Positions 46,372 through 54,829 of a DNA stretch of 64,000 nucleotides are shown piece by piece (position 1 is the first letter of the stretch; each line of letters opens with the position of its first letter). A model generated the notes under the pieces. It was given only the letters and a program-made list of their open reading frames with translations. It was not told where the DNA came from and ran no database searches. Position numbers and translations under genes: made by a program. The stretch is from Natronococcus pandeyae (GTDB lineage: Archaea; Halobacteriota; Halobacteria; Halobacteriales; Natrialbaceae): the NCBI RefSeq assembly GCF_008122205.1, contig NZ_PHNJ01000020.1:1-64000 (forward strand), read 5' to 3'.

Positions 46372-46704
46372 ATGGATGACTACGTCACACGCCGACGAAT
46401 GCTTGCACTGAGCGGTGCGGTTAGCGCTGCCGTGCTCGCAGGATGTAACGGAGATCCCGAAGAGGAAGAGGATCCGGAGGAAGAGCCGGAAGAGGATCCA
46501 GAAGAAGAGGATCCTGAAGAGGAAGATCCAGAAGAAGAAGAAGAAGAGGATCCTGAAGAGGAGGACCCTGAAGAGGAAGAGGACGATCCGATGGAGGACG
46601 ACGAAGAAGAGGAAGAGGACGACCCGATGGATGACGACGAAGAAGAGGAAGACGAAGAAGACGACGATCCGATGGACGACGACGAGGAAGAGGAGGACGA
46701 ATAA
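46372..46704 (+). CDS. Lipoprotein with a tail made only of Asp, Glu, Pro and Met
   Basis: A 110-residue product. The first 25 residues are a twin-arginine lipoprotein signal (TRRRMLALSGAVSAAVLAGC). After Cys25-Asn-Gly, all the remaining 83 residues are Asp, Glu, Pro or Met, arranged as DPEEE-type units and, towards the end, three DDPM blocks. The protein would be an extreme polyanion anchored outside the membrane. A cation buffer, a spacer, or a protein whose folded domain has been lost are all possible. The underlying DNA is a purine-rich GAAGAG repeat that may expand and contract. Confidence 0.68.
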   Translation: MDDYVTRRRMLALSGAVSAAVLAGCNGDPEEEEDPEEEPEEDPEEEDPEEEDPEEEEEEDPEEEDPEEEEDDPMEDDEEEEEDDPMDDDEEEEDEEDDDPMDDDEEEEDE

Positions 46705-47049
46705 TCCATTTCGACCACCTCGAGCACCCATCCAGACGGGTCGACATTTCTTCGCGGTCGACAGTCGGGTCTACCGAACAGCGATCGGCCTGGAGAGCGT
46801 CGCGTTTCTCGGTCCGAGGCTGGCCTCGAGACTCGTCAGGGAGTACGGCCACTGTCTGCAGGCCCGCGACGAAATCACGCCGCTTCCGCTCTGACCGACG
46901 AGAGTGTTATCGAAGTCGTCGGCAGAGGCGATACCGACGATGCGAACGCAGACGGGATCGGCGGCCAGTAGCTGCGCCGATTTCGATCCATCGCCGGTTG
47001 CTGCGGCTCGGCGGGCGACGCGGCTGCGATAAAAGAGGACGTGACGGAG
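46705..47049. other. 345-nt gap before the TFB gene
   Basis: No intact gene. The plus-strand frame left open after the lipoprotein ends at 46894; its last 45 codons (VDSRVYRTAIGLESVAFLG and on) have protein-like composition but no start or signal, so it may be a remnant or chance. Nothing else is visible. Confidence 0.4.
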
Positions 47050-48012
47050 TTAGCCGTGGATCCCCATCGCTTCGATCTGTTCCTGGTACCGGTTTCGGAT
47101 CGTAACTTCGGTCACCTGCGCGACGTCTGCGACCTCTCGCTGAGTCTTTTTCTCGTTACACAGCAGGGATGCGGCGTAGATCGCAGCCGCGGCGTAGCCG
47201 GTCGGTGACTTACCCGACAGCAGTCCTTCCTCGGCCGTTTTCTCGATGATTTCGTTGGCCTTGGTCTGGACCTCTTCGGACAACTCGAGTTCAGAACAGA
47301 AGCGCGGGACGTATTTTTTCGGGTCGACGGGGCGCATCTCGAGGCCGAGTTCCTGCGAGATGTACCGATACGTGCGACCGATCTCCTTTCGTTCGACGCG
47401 TGAGACTTCCGAGATTTCTTCTAAGCTGCGCGGAATGCCTTCCTTCCGACAGGCAGCGTACAGTGCGGACGTGGCGACGCCCTCGATCGAGCGTCCACGG
47501 ATGAGGTCCTCTTTGAGCGCGCGTCGATAGATGACCGACGCGACCTCACGAACCGACCGCGGCACACCCAGTGCCGAGGCCATCCGGTCGATTTCGGAGA
47601 GCGCGAACTGCAGGTTGCGCTCGCCAGCGTCCTTCGTTCGGATTCGCTCCTGCCACTTGCGCAGTCGGTGCATCTGACTGCGCTTTTTCGAGGAAATCGA
47701 ACGACCGTAGGCGTCCTTGTCCTTCCAGTCGATCGTGGTCGTCAGCCCCTTGTCGTGCATCGTCTGAGTCGTCGGCGCACCGACGCGGGACTTCTCCTGA
47801 CGTTCCTGGTGATTGAACGCCCGCCACTCTGGACCAGGATCAATTTTCTCCTCCTCCACGACGAGCCCACAGTCTTCACAGATGAGCTCACCCCTGTCGG
47901 AGTCTTTCACGAGGTTATCCGATTCACACTCGGGGCAGGCACGTACCCCCTCCTGATCCTCGGTCTCGTCCGTCTCACGCATTCGCTCCCGCTGGCGGGT
48001 GGACCGTGTCAT
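47050..48012 (-). CDS. tfb: Transcription initiation factor IIB
   Basis: A general initiation factor that bridges TBP at the TATA/BRE and RNA polymerase. The zinc ribbon [20 protein letters not shown] and CEDCG is at about 25-50, the B-reader with [16 protein letters not shown] follows. Two cyclin folds cover about 120-210 and 220-315, the second ending in [19 protein letters not shown], the DNA-binding helix-turn-helix. Length is 320 residues. Haloarchaea carry several TFB copies; which one this is cannot be told. Its promoter contains a 16-bp perfect palindrome, which suggests specific repression. Confidence 0.96.
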   Translation of the reverse strand: MTRSTRQRERMRETDETEDQEGVRACPECESDNLVKDSDRGELICEDCGLVVEEEKIDPGPEWRAFNHQERQEKSRVGAPTTQTMHDKGLTTTIDWKDKDAYGRSISSKKRSQMHRLRKWQERIRTKDAGERNLQFALSEIDRMASALGVPRSVREVASVIYRRALKEDLIRGRSIEGVATSALYAACRKEGIPRSLEEISEVSRVERKEIGRTYRYISQELGLEMRPVDPKKYVPRFCSELELSEEVQTKANEIIEKTAEEGLLSGKSPTGYAAAAIYAASLLCNEKKTQREVADVAQVTEVTIRNRYQEQIEAMGIHG

Positions 48013-48021
48013 CGCGCTTTT

Positions 48022-48047
48022 ATAGTAGTACTACTATGGTATATAAG
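48022..48047 (-). promoter_or_regulatory. TFB promoter with a perfect 16-bp palindrome
   Basis: On the minus strand a TATA box, CTTATATACCA (48037-48047), is followed by ATAGTAGTACTACTAT (48022-48037), a perfect palindrome. The expected start site (near 48018) and the ATG at 48012 come straight after. The palindrome occupies the space between TATA box and start site, the classic place for a repressor that blocks polymerase. Confidence 0.6.
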
Positions 48048-48174
48048 TTCTGGGTTTTCGTTTTCGACCACTGATCCGTATTTGCCGAAAAAGGCACTCA
48101 CAGGCGTTCAAGCGGGGGGTTTACGCATAGAAACCGGAAAACATTTATTCGGTTCTGATCGACCACAGGCACGA

Positions 48175-48768
48175 ATGCCGGTCATCGAGTGTGACGTCGA
48201 CGTAGCCCGCGACCGTCTCGAGGAAGTAGGCGTGACCGTCGAACCCGGAAACACCGATCACGAGCGCTGGCGAGCCACTCGCGACGATGCGACGGCGGTG
48301 GCCTACGACGACAAGGTCGTGATCCAGGGCGAAAATCCGCGAAAACTCGAGGCGCTGCTCCGCGACGGCGGCGGTCGGGCGCACGTCTACTTCGACGGGG
48401 CGTGCCGCGGCAATCCTGGCCCCGCGGCTATCGGCTGGCTGATCGTCACCGGCGACGGTATCGTCGCCGAGGGGAACGAACGGATCGGTCGCGCGACGAA
48501 CAACCAGGCGGAGTACGCCGCGCTGATCACGGCCCTCGAGGCGGCCCGCGAGTACGGCTACGACGAGGTACACGCCCGTGGCGACTCCGAACTCATCGTC
48601 AAACAGGTCCGAGGCGAGTACGACACGAACAACCCAGAACTGCGCGAAAAGCGGGTGACCGCGCTCGAACTGCTCTCTTCGTTCGACGAGTGGACGCTCG
48701 AGCACGTCCCGCGCGAGGTCAACAACCGGGCGGACGGACTCGCGAACGAGGCCCTGGACCAGGGGTAA
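48175..48768 (+). CDS. rnhA: Ribonuclease HI
   Basis: It cuts the RNA strand of RNA-DNA hybrids. The RNase H fold covers about 65-195: HVYFDGACRGNPGPAAIGW with the first catalytic Asp, RATNNQAEYAALITALEAA with the Glu, and VHARGDSELIVKQVRGEY with the next Asp, then HVPREVNNRADGLANEAL near the end with the last Asp. An N-terminal extension of about 65 residues is typical of haloarchaeal versions. A TATA-like CATTTATT lies about 28 nt before the ATG at 48175. It is divergent from TFB. Confidence 0.94.
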   Translation: MPVIECDVDVARDRLEEVGVTVEPGNTDHERWRATRDDATAVAYDDKVVIQGENPRKLEALLRDGGGRAHVYFDGACRGNPGPAAIGWLIVTGDGIVAEGNERIGRATNNQAEYAALITALEAAREYGYDEVHARGDSELIVKQVRGEYDTNNPELREKRVTALELLSSFDEWTLEHVPREVNNRADGLANEALDQG

Positions 48769-48825
48769 GCGACGCGGCTGATCCGACATCGGCAAGCGAA
48801 AAAGCCCGCAGTGCGAAGCGTTCCT

Positions 48826-49476
48826 ATGAGCGATCGATTCGCAGGCGACCACGGCGGTGAGGACGACGTCACCGACCCGGCGGACGACGCCGACGAACCG
48901 GAGGCTACCGGAAACGAACTCCCCGACGAGGTCGTGGACGAAGCCGAACGTCGGACCCGCCTCGCACGCACCGCGACCGACGAGAACGAGCGCGCCGTCC
49001 ACCTCGACCGACGTAGTCAACTGCTCGAGGAGTACGAGTTCACCGCTCGCGTTCGGGAGGACGACGACGCGACCCTCGTGCTCCACCCGGCGGAGTGGAA
49101 CGCGGACGGCGTCATCAGGACGGATCGCATCGAGGACATCTCGCGCGCGGTCGAAATCCCGCTCGAGGGGGCCGAAGATCCCGACGACTGGAACGCAGTA
49201 GACGAGCACAACCGCGAACTCGCCGCCGAGGTCAGAGCAGCCCACGGCGACGTCCACGGCGACAACGCGCTCGCGCTCGCGGACTTCTTCGGGAATCACT
49301 ACGCGAAGCCGATCGAATCCGCGACGGCCGCGGAGCTCGAGGAGTTCTGTCGTGACTACTTCGTACGGAACGCGTGGCCATCGGCAAAACAACGGGACGT
49401 GATCGAGGAATCGATCCGTCTCGTTTTCCAGACGGCTGCGGAACCGGTGCCCGAATTTCGGAAACAGCCGTCGTAG
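48826..49476 (+). CDS. Conserved acidic protein downstream of rnhA (DUF7108-like)
   Basis: A 216-residue acidic protein. Residues 1-45 are low-complexity Asp/Glu. The rest appears alpha-helical with conserved-looking patches: RTRLARTATDENERAVHLDR, TLVLHPAEWNADGVIRTDRI and CRDYFVRNAWPSAKQRDVIE. I chose the ATG at 48826 over one five codons earlier. It sits 57 nt after rnhA, as I recall for other haloarchaea, so the two may be expressed together. The family name is from memory and the function is unknown. Confidence 0.68.
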   Translation: MSDRFAGDHGGEDDVTDPADDADEPEATGNELPDEVVDEAERRTRLARTATDENERAVHLDRRSQLLEEYEFTARVREDDDATLVLHPAEWNADGVIRTDRIEDISRAVEIPLEGAEDPDDWNAVDEHNRELAAEVRAAHGDVHGDNALALADFFGNHYAKPIESATAAELEEFCRDYFVRNAWPSAKQRDVIEESIRLVFQTAAEPVPEFRKQPS

Positions 49477-49480
49477 CGAT

Positions 49481-49840
49481 TCAGTAGCTCTCGTCGACGA
49501 TCTCGCTGATCTCGTCCGCGCGGTCGTCGCCGGTAACGACCTTCGAGAGCGTCCACTGGATCCCGTCGAGAACGGCCTCGTAGCCCTCGTCGGTCAGGGA
49601 GTACTGGTTGGTTCGTTTGTCGAGTTCGCTCTTCTCGACCAGTCCGAGCTCGACGAGTTCGTCGAGGTTCGGGTAGAGTCGGCCGTGGTTGACCTCCGTC
49701 CCGTAGTACTCCTCGAGTTCCCGCTTGATCGCCAGGCCGTACATCGGCTCCTTGGCGAGGATGGTGAGGATGTTGTTCTGGAACGCGGTAAGTTCGCGTG
49801 CGATACTCTGGTCGCCGGTGATTGATTGTGCCTCTGACAT
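49481..49840 (-). CDS. PadR-family transcription regulator
   Basis: A 119-residue winged-helix regulator. The PadR pattern runs ELTAFQNNILTILAKEPMYG at about 16-35, then LAIKRELEEYYGTEVNHGRLY with the recognition helix, LVEKSELDKRTNQYSLTDEG with the wing, and a C-terminal helix that forms the dimer. It is transcribed away from the pyrophosphatase gene and converges on the gene at 48826. A T-rich box (CTTAAATAG on the minus strand) lies near 49862. Targets are unknown. Confidence 0.9.
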   Translation of the reverse strand: MSEAQSITGDQSIARELTAFQNNILTILAKEPMYGLAIKRELEEYYGTEVNHGRLYPNLDELVELGLVEKSELDKRTNQYSLTDEGYEAVLDGIQWTLSKVVTGDDRADEISEIVDESY

Positions 49841-50043
49841 AGCTGCGCAAATGTCACCAAACTATTTAAGACTTGTCAACTATTCGTTCGAATCGACCGG
49901 TCAGCTGTCGTCTAACCGACCGTGTCGACACAGATACAGCGGCGTATCTGGACCAGTCTCTGCCGGCTGGCCGCCAGCCGTCACCTGTGATCTCCAACAC
50001 GATTACGAAAGTACTTTTTGATCCACCGTGGAGTTTCGGGTAC

Positions 50044-50577
50044 ATGGTCAATCTCTGGGAAGACCTCGAAACAGGACCGAATGCACCCGAAGAAATCTAT
50101 GCTGTCGTCGAGTGTCTCAAAGGCGAGCGTAACAAGTACGAGTACGACAAGGACGTTCCCGGCGTCGTTCTCGATCGCGTACTCCACTCGAACGTTCACT
50201 ACCCTTCGGATTACGGCTTCATCCCGCAGTCGTACTACGACGACGAGGATCCCTTCGACGTGCTCGTCCTCGTCGAGGACCAGACGTTCCCCGGCTGCGT
50301 CATCGAGGCTCGTCCCGTCGCACTCATGAAGATGGACGACGACGGCGAGCAGGACGACAAGGTCATCGCCGTTCCGAGCGAGGATCCGCGCTACGATCAC
50401 ATCGAGGACCTCGAGGACATTCCCCAGCAGCAACTCGACGAGATCGACGAGTTCTTCACAACCTACAAGAACTTAGAGGAGGGCAAGGAAGTCGAGACGC
50501 TGGGCTGGGAGGACAGGCAGGCCGCCTACGACGCGATCGAGCACGCACAGGATCTCTACGAAGAGCACTTCGAATAG
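50044..50577 (+). CDS. ppa: Inorganic pyrophosphatase (family I)
   Basis: It hydrolyses pyrophosphate to phosphate, pulling biosynthetic reactions forward. The 177-residue protein has the family I metal-site motifs: KYEYDKDVPGVVLDRVL, HYPSDYGFIPQSYYDDEDPF (with the DxDPxD-like DEDPFD) at about 57-76, and VIAVPSEDPRYDHIEDLEDI. I chose the ATG at 50044; the open frame runs 57 codons upstream across the promoter region. A T-rich box near 50012 lies about 30 nt before the start. Confidence 0.95.
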   Translation: MVNLWEDLETGPNAPEEIYAVVECLKGERNKYEYDKDVPGVVLDRVLHSNVHYPSDYGFIPQSYYDDEDPFDVLVLVEDQTFPGCVIEARPVALMKMDDDGEQDDKVIAVPSEDPRYDHIEDLEDIPQQQLDEIDEFFTTYKNLEEGKEVETLGWEDRQAAYDAIEHAQDLYEEHFE

Positions 50578-50702
50578 CGAGGCATCGCCTCTTCTCTCGG
50601 TATTGGTTCCCTCGGATTCACCAGAGTTATCTTCGCCCCGAGGACGCATGCATTATGAGCATGGGTAATTTTATTGAGTGGGCTGCCGTAGTGACGTCCG
50701 TC

Positions 50703-50843
50703 ATGGCAGCAACCAACCCGTCCCCACGAGAGTCCGTGTCGGCCGACGAGCCGGCCGACTCCGGTACCGGAATGGCCCATCTGACGGTCGTTCCGACGAA
50801 CTTCGACTCCGACCGACGGACGACGGACGATCCGAACGCGTAA
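50703..50843 (+). CDS. Small hypothetical protein
   Basis: A frame of 46 codons (MAATNPSPRESVSADEPADS ... ending DDPNA). The frame is open from an ATG at 50655, but a T-rich box (AATTTTATT, near 50666-50674) lies about 32 nt before the ATG at 50703, which favours that start. The middle part GTGMAHLTVVPTNFD reads like conserved protein. No family is recognised. It stands alone in the 402-nt gap between the pyrophosphatase and the next gene; the remainder of that gap shows nothing else. Confidence 0.45.
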   Translation: MAATNPSPRESVSADEPADSGTGMAHLTVVPTNFDSDRRTTDDPNA

Positions 50844-50979
50844 TCTCCTTACTGGCGGTAGCTGTTCGTTGCCCACACTCTGGTAGTCGCTGTGAGAACT
50901 CCGGGAGACGTCGCCACCCGTTCTCGAAAACAGTGTCTCGAAACGAACCTTCTTGTATGCGGTCGGACTACGGGCCCTT

Positions 50980-52323
50980 ATGGGTCTGTTCGACCGGCTA
51001 CGGGGCGACGGCAACCCCCGAGTCGCGTTTATCGGAGTCGACGGCGTGCCGTACAGTCTCCTCTCAGAGAACGAGGATCTGTTCCCCAACTTCGCCTCAC
51101 TTGCAGCGGACGGGACGGCCAGCGAAATCTCGAGTATCGTCCCGCCCGAGTCGAGCGCGTGCTGGCCGTCACTGACGACCGGCGTCAATCCCGGTGAGAC
51201 GGGCGTTTACGGTTTCCAGGACCGGGAAGTCGGGACCTACGACACCTACGTTCCGATGGGTCGCGAGGTCCAGGCCGATCGGGTCTGGGACCACGTCCAG
51301 AACGAGGGTCTCAAGGCGACGGTGATGAACGTGCCCGTGACGTTCCCACCGCAGCGCAACGTCCAGCGGATGGTCTCCGGCTTTCTCTCTCCAGATCTCG
51401 AGAAGGCCGCCCATCCCGACGACGTTCGTGACTATCTCGAGACGCTCGACTACCGGATCGACGTCAACCCGAAACTCGGCCACGAGGAGAACAAGGAGGC
51501 GTTCATCGAGGACGCTCACGAGACGATCGACGCCCGCTTCGAGGCGTTCGAACACTACATCGAGGAGGACGACTGGGATCTCTTCTTCGGCGTCTTCATG
51601 ACGACCGACCGGGTCAATCACTTCCTCTTTAAGGACTACGAGCGCGACGGCCAGTACCACGACGAGTTTATCGAGTTCTATCAGAAGGTCGACAACTACA
51701 TCGGTCGCCTCCGCGAGGCGGTTCCCGACGACGTCACCCTCATCGTCGCCTCCGACCACGGCTTTACCAGCCTCGACTACGAGGTCCACTTCAACGAGTG
51801 GCTCCAGGAGGAGGGCTGGCTTTCCTTCGGCACGGACGAACCCGAGGAACTGAGCGACATCGCCGACGAAACGAAAGCGTACTCGTTCATCCCCGGCCGC
51901 TTCTACATCAACCTCGAGGGCCGCGAGCCCCGCGGCTCGGTCCCCGAGGAGGAGTACGACGAGGTCCGGGACGAACTCAAGGCCGATCTCGAGGCGCTCG
52001 AGGGGCCCGACGGGAAGAAGGTCGTCGACCGCGTCGTCGAGAAGGAACAGGCGTTCCGCGGCGACCACGACGACATCGCGCCGGATCTGGTCGCGATTCC
52101 GAACAACGGCTTCGACCTCAAGTCCGGGTTCAAAGCGGACTCCGAGGTGTTCACGACCGGGCCACGCAACGGGATGCACAGCTTCGACGACACGTCGCTG
52201 TACATCGACGATCCCGACGCCTCGATCGGCGACGCCGACCTCTTCGACATCACGCCGACGATCCTCGACCTGCTCGACGTCGAGTACAGCCGCGGCGATT
52301 TCGACGGCGCGAGTCTAGTCTAG
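50980..52323 (+). CDS. Alkaline phosphatase-fold phosphodiesterase
   Basis: A 447-residue member of the type I phosphodiesterase/nucleotide pyrophosphatase family. The N-terminal metal site is VAFIGVDGVPYSLL at about 15-28. The catalytic Thr is in CWPSLTTGVNPGETGVYGF near 65, a central TDRVNHFLF provides Asp and His ligands, and IVASDHGFTSLD near 265 is the typical SDHG metal motif. Such haloarchaeal proteins act on phosphoesters or as sulfatase-like or lipid-head transferases; the substrate is open. I use the ATG at 50980 in place of a TTG nine codons earlier. No signal peptide is seen. Confidence 0.87.
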   Translation: MGLFDRLRGDGNPRVAFIGVDGVPYSLLSENEDLFPNFASLAADGTASEISSIVPPESSACWPSLTTGVNPGETGVYGFQDREVGTYDTYVPMGREVQADRVWDHVQNEGLKATVMNVPVTFPPQRNVQRMVSGFLSPDLEKAAHPDDVRDYLETLDYRIDVNPKLGHEENKEAFIEDAHETIDARFEAFEHYIEEDDWDLFFGVFMTTDRVNHFLFKDYERDGQYHDEFIEFYQKVDNYIGRLREAVPDDVTLIVASDHGFTSLDYEVHFNEWLQEEGWLSFGTDEPEELSDIADETKAYSFIPGRFYINLEGREPRGSVPEEEYDEVRDELKADLEALEGPDGKKVVDRVVEKEQAFRGDHDDIAPDLVAIPNNGFDLKSGFKADSEVFTTGPRNGMHSFDDTSLYIDDPDASIGDADLFDITPTILDLLDVEYSRGDFDGASLV

Positions 52324-52486
52324 CGCCCTACGGCATTTCGTCCCGTCCGACGTCTTCGCAGTTCCCGTTCGTATTCTCTCGCACACTCGCGGTTTCTTTT
52401 CCTGACGATAGGAGTTGCGGTAACCATCTGCCATGGCAGTAATTATTTTTATCGGCGGATAATACAGTCTTACCGGAGTTCAATCA

Positions 52487-53812
52487 ATGAGAAGACGAAC
52501 ATTCATCAAGTCGACAGGTGCGTCGGCGGCGATCCTCGGTCTCGCCGGAATCGGCAGCGCGGACGACGATCATTACCGACCGCGCGGGCCGTGGCCGCCG
52601 AACGAGAACGCGATCAACTACGAGTCGTACCTCGACAACGAGGAACTGGCCGACCGGCTCCACGGGATCGACCAGCGGAGCGACCGCGTCGAACTTCGGG
52701 AGATCGGCCAATCGGCCGGCCGAAACGATCCGATCTGGGAGGTAACCCTCGGCGACGGCGACGAGAACGTCCACATGATCAACGGGATCCACGGCGACGA
52801 GCCGGCCGGCGTCGAGGCCACCCTTCGGGTTCTCGAGCGACTCGCGGAGGGCTCCTCGCCGGAGGTCGAGGCGATCCTCGACACCCTCTCGCTGACGATC
52901 GTTCCGGACGCGAACCCCGACGGGAACGAGTTCCGGGGCGACAGCGGGGTCGAAGACGAGGGGGACCGCATCCAGCGTCGCGTCAACACGACCGAGTGGG
53001 AAGAGGGTGACTCCCTTCGGCGACCTCAGTACTTCTACGAGTTCCTCGACGTCGGTGGCTACGATCTCAACCGCGACTTCAGCGTCGTCACCGACTTCAC
53101 GCCGGTCGAGGACGAACGCGAGGAGTTGTGGCGCGAGTCGGACGATCTCTGGTTTTACGATCTGCCGACCGACGAGATTCCGCTCGAGCCGACGATCGAC
53201 GATCCGCCGGAAGTCATCGAGAACCACGGCCTGCGGATCAACCCCGAAACCCGCGCGGTAACGGAGTCGTACCTCGAGGCCGACCCCGACTGGGCGCTGA
53301 CCCATCATCACCAGGGCGGGGTCGTCGACCCCGACTCCACGGACGAGTCGGGACCGGACTGGCAGACGATGATGAGCGTGATGGCGCCGCAGGGGCCGGC
53401 CTACGCCGACATCTCCGACGACATCGAGGAGGGTGGCGGCAACATTTTCATGAGCGAGGACGCACAGAAGCGCTCCCTCCAGCTCGGGATCCTGGCAAAG
53501 GACGCGATGCAGGCCCGCGGCGGCGGTCGACTCGACAAGATCAACCGCTTCCCGTACGGGCCGCTCTGGGGCTCCTACGAGGAGGCGCTCCCCCCTCAGA
53601 CCGACGCCGCGGCGCTGCTCTACGAGGTCGCCCACCAGAGCGAGGATCGCGGTCAGATGGCGGTCGGCACGACGATCAACGTGACCGTCAAGGTCTACAT
53701 GGAGACCTTCCGACGCATCGCCGACGGTTCGATCGACGAAATCGACGAGACGCGGTACTTCGACGAGATGTCCGTGGCGTCGCCTCCCCTCGAGAACCCC
53801 CACGGACGATAA
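52487..53812 (+). CDS. Exported M14-type zinc carboxypeptidase
   Basis: A 441-residue secreted metallopeptidase. A twin-arginine signal (RRRTFIKSTGASAAILGLAG) starts the protein. The M14 fold follows: zinc ligands in MINGIHGDEPAGVEAT (His-x2-Glu) near 100, the substrate region SLTIVPDANPDGNEFRGDSG near 140, NRDF near 192 and the third zinc ligand in LTHHHQGGVVDPD near 270. It should remove C-terminal residues or cleave peptidoglycan-like or other amides outside the cell. An AT-rich patch at 52440-52465 is the promoter. It faces the amino acid ABC operon, whose uptake function fits extracellular peptide breakdown. Confidence 0.87.
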   Translation: MRRRTFIKSTGASAAILGLAGIGSADDDHYRPRGPWPPNENAINYESYLDNEELADRLHGIDQRSDRVELREIGQSAGRNDPIWEVTLGDGDENVHMINGIHGDEPAGVEATLRVLERLAEGSSPEVEAILDTLSLTIVPDANPDGNEFRGDSGVEDEGDRIQRRVNTTEWEEGDSLRRPQYFYEFLDVGGYDLNRDFSVVTDFTPVEDEREELWRESDDLWFYDLPTDEIPLEPTIDDPPEVIENHGLRINPETRAVTESYLEADPDWALTHHHQGGVVDPDSTDESGPDWQTMMSVMAPQGPAYADISDDIEEGGGNIFMSEDAQKRSLQLGILAKDAMQARGGGRLDKINRFPYGPLWGSYEEALPPQTDAAALLYEVAHQSEDRGQMAVGTTINVTVKVYMETFRRIADGSIDEIDETRYFDEMSVASPPLENPHGR

Positions 53813-53824
53813 CTCTCGCGTCGG

Positions 53825-54829
53825 TCACTCTCGCTCGCCCTCCGTTTTTCCCTGATGGCGACCCTCGGCCTGCCCCAGGCCGGGGATGGCGACCTCTCGT
53901 TCGACACGGCTCATCAGCACCGTCGCCGTCAGCACGATCGCGAGATAGACGATCGCAATAGAGGCGTAGATCGCGGTGTGTTCGAACGTTCGCGAGGCGA
54001 TCCGGGACGCCCGGTAGTAGAGCTCCGGCACCGTGATGAACGCCGCCAGCGACGAGTACTTGATCAGGTAGACGAGTTCGTTCGTCCAGGCGGGGATGGC
54101 GTACCGGAGCGTCTGCGGCATCACGACGAACCGGAGTCCCTCGAGCTGGGAGAGCCCGACCGACCGCGCGGCGGTGAGCTGGCCGCGGTCGACGCTCTCG
54201 AGTGCGCCGCGGATGTACTCTGCCTGGTAGGCGGAGCTGTTGATCGTAAACCCCACGACCGCGATGATGAACGCCTGGTCGGGAATCGGCCCCTGGCCGA
54301 TCGTTTCGACGCCGTGGAGCCAGACGGCGAACGGGAGCCCGAAGTAGAGCACGAATAGCTGGGCGAGCAGCGGCGTCCCCCTGATGAGTTCGATGTATCC
54401 CAGCGCGAGCCACCGGAACGGGCCGCCGTAGACCCGGACGAGACTCAGCGGGACGGCGATGAGCAACCCGAGAACGATGCTCACGACGGTCAGGACGATC
54501 GTGTACCACGCACCGACTGCCAGCACGGGCGCAATGTCGACCGCCACGCCGACGGCGCCGACGACCGATCCGACCCAGTCGACGACGCCCGCGAACGGGC
54601 CGTAGGCGTCGGCCGACGCCGCAAGTCGCTCGGCGGTCGTCTCGAACGGCTCGGCCTCGAGGAAGTGTACTCCGGCACCGGGCCCGATCCCGATGCGAGC
54701 GAGCACCCAGTCGTTGATCCAGCGGGTGAGGAGCCAGCCCCAGAACGCGACCGCGGCGAGGACGGCGAGGACGCGTCCGATGCGGATCTCGGGCAGCGTC
54801 AGTCTCCGGGCGTCGGTCGAACTAGCCAT
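53825..54829 (-). CDS. Polar amino acid ABC transporter permease (second)
   Basis: A 334-residue permease of the His/Glu/Gln/Arg type. After an N-terminal extension of about 100 residues with one helix come the membrane core (about 100-315) and the contact loop with the ATPase (EYIRGALESVDRGQLTAARS, VGLSQLEGLRFVVMPQTLRY). It is the last gene of the operon and overlaps the ATPase stop by 8 nt. It probably pairs with the permease at 55609 as a heterodimer. The substrate specificity cannot be read from the sequence. Confidence 0.9.
   Translation of the reverse strand: MASSTDARRLTLPEIRIGRVLAVLAAVAFWGWLLTRWINDWVLARIGIGPGAGVHFLEAEPFETTAERLAASADAYGPFAGVVDWVGSVVGAVGVAVDIAPVLAVGAWYTIVLTVVSIVLGLLIAVPLSLVRVYGGPFRWLALGYIELIRGTPLLAQLFVLYFGLPFAVWLHGVETIGQGPIPDQAFIIAVVGFTINSSAYQAEYIRGALESVDRGQLTAARSVGLSQLEGLRFVVMPQTLRYAIPAWTNELVYLIKYSSLAAFITVPELYYRASRIASRTFEHTAIYASIAIVYLAIVLTATVLMSRVEREVAIPGLGQAEGRHQGKTEGERE

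Noticed and set aside
46415-46894. 159-codon plus-strand ORF overlapping the acidic lipoprotein
   Set aside because: Most of it is the Arg/Lys shadow of the acidic repeat. Only the last 45 codons look protein-like, and they have no start.
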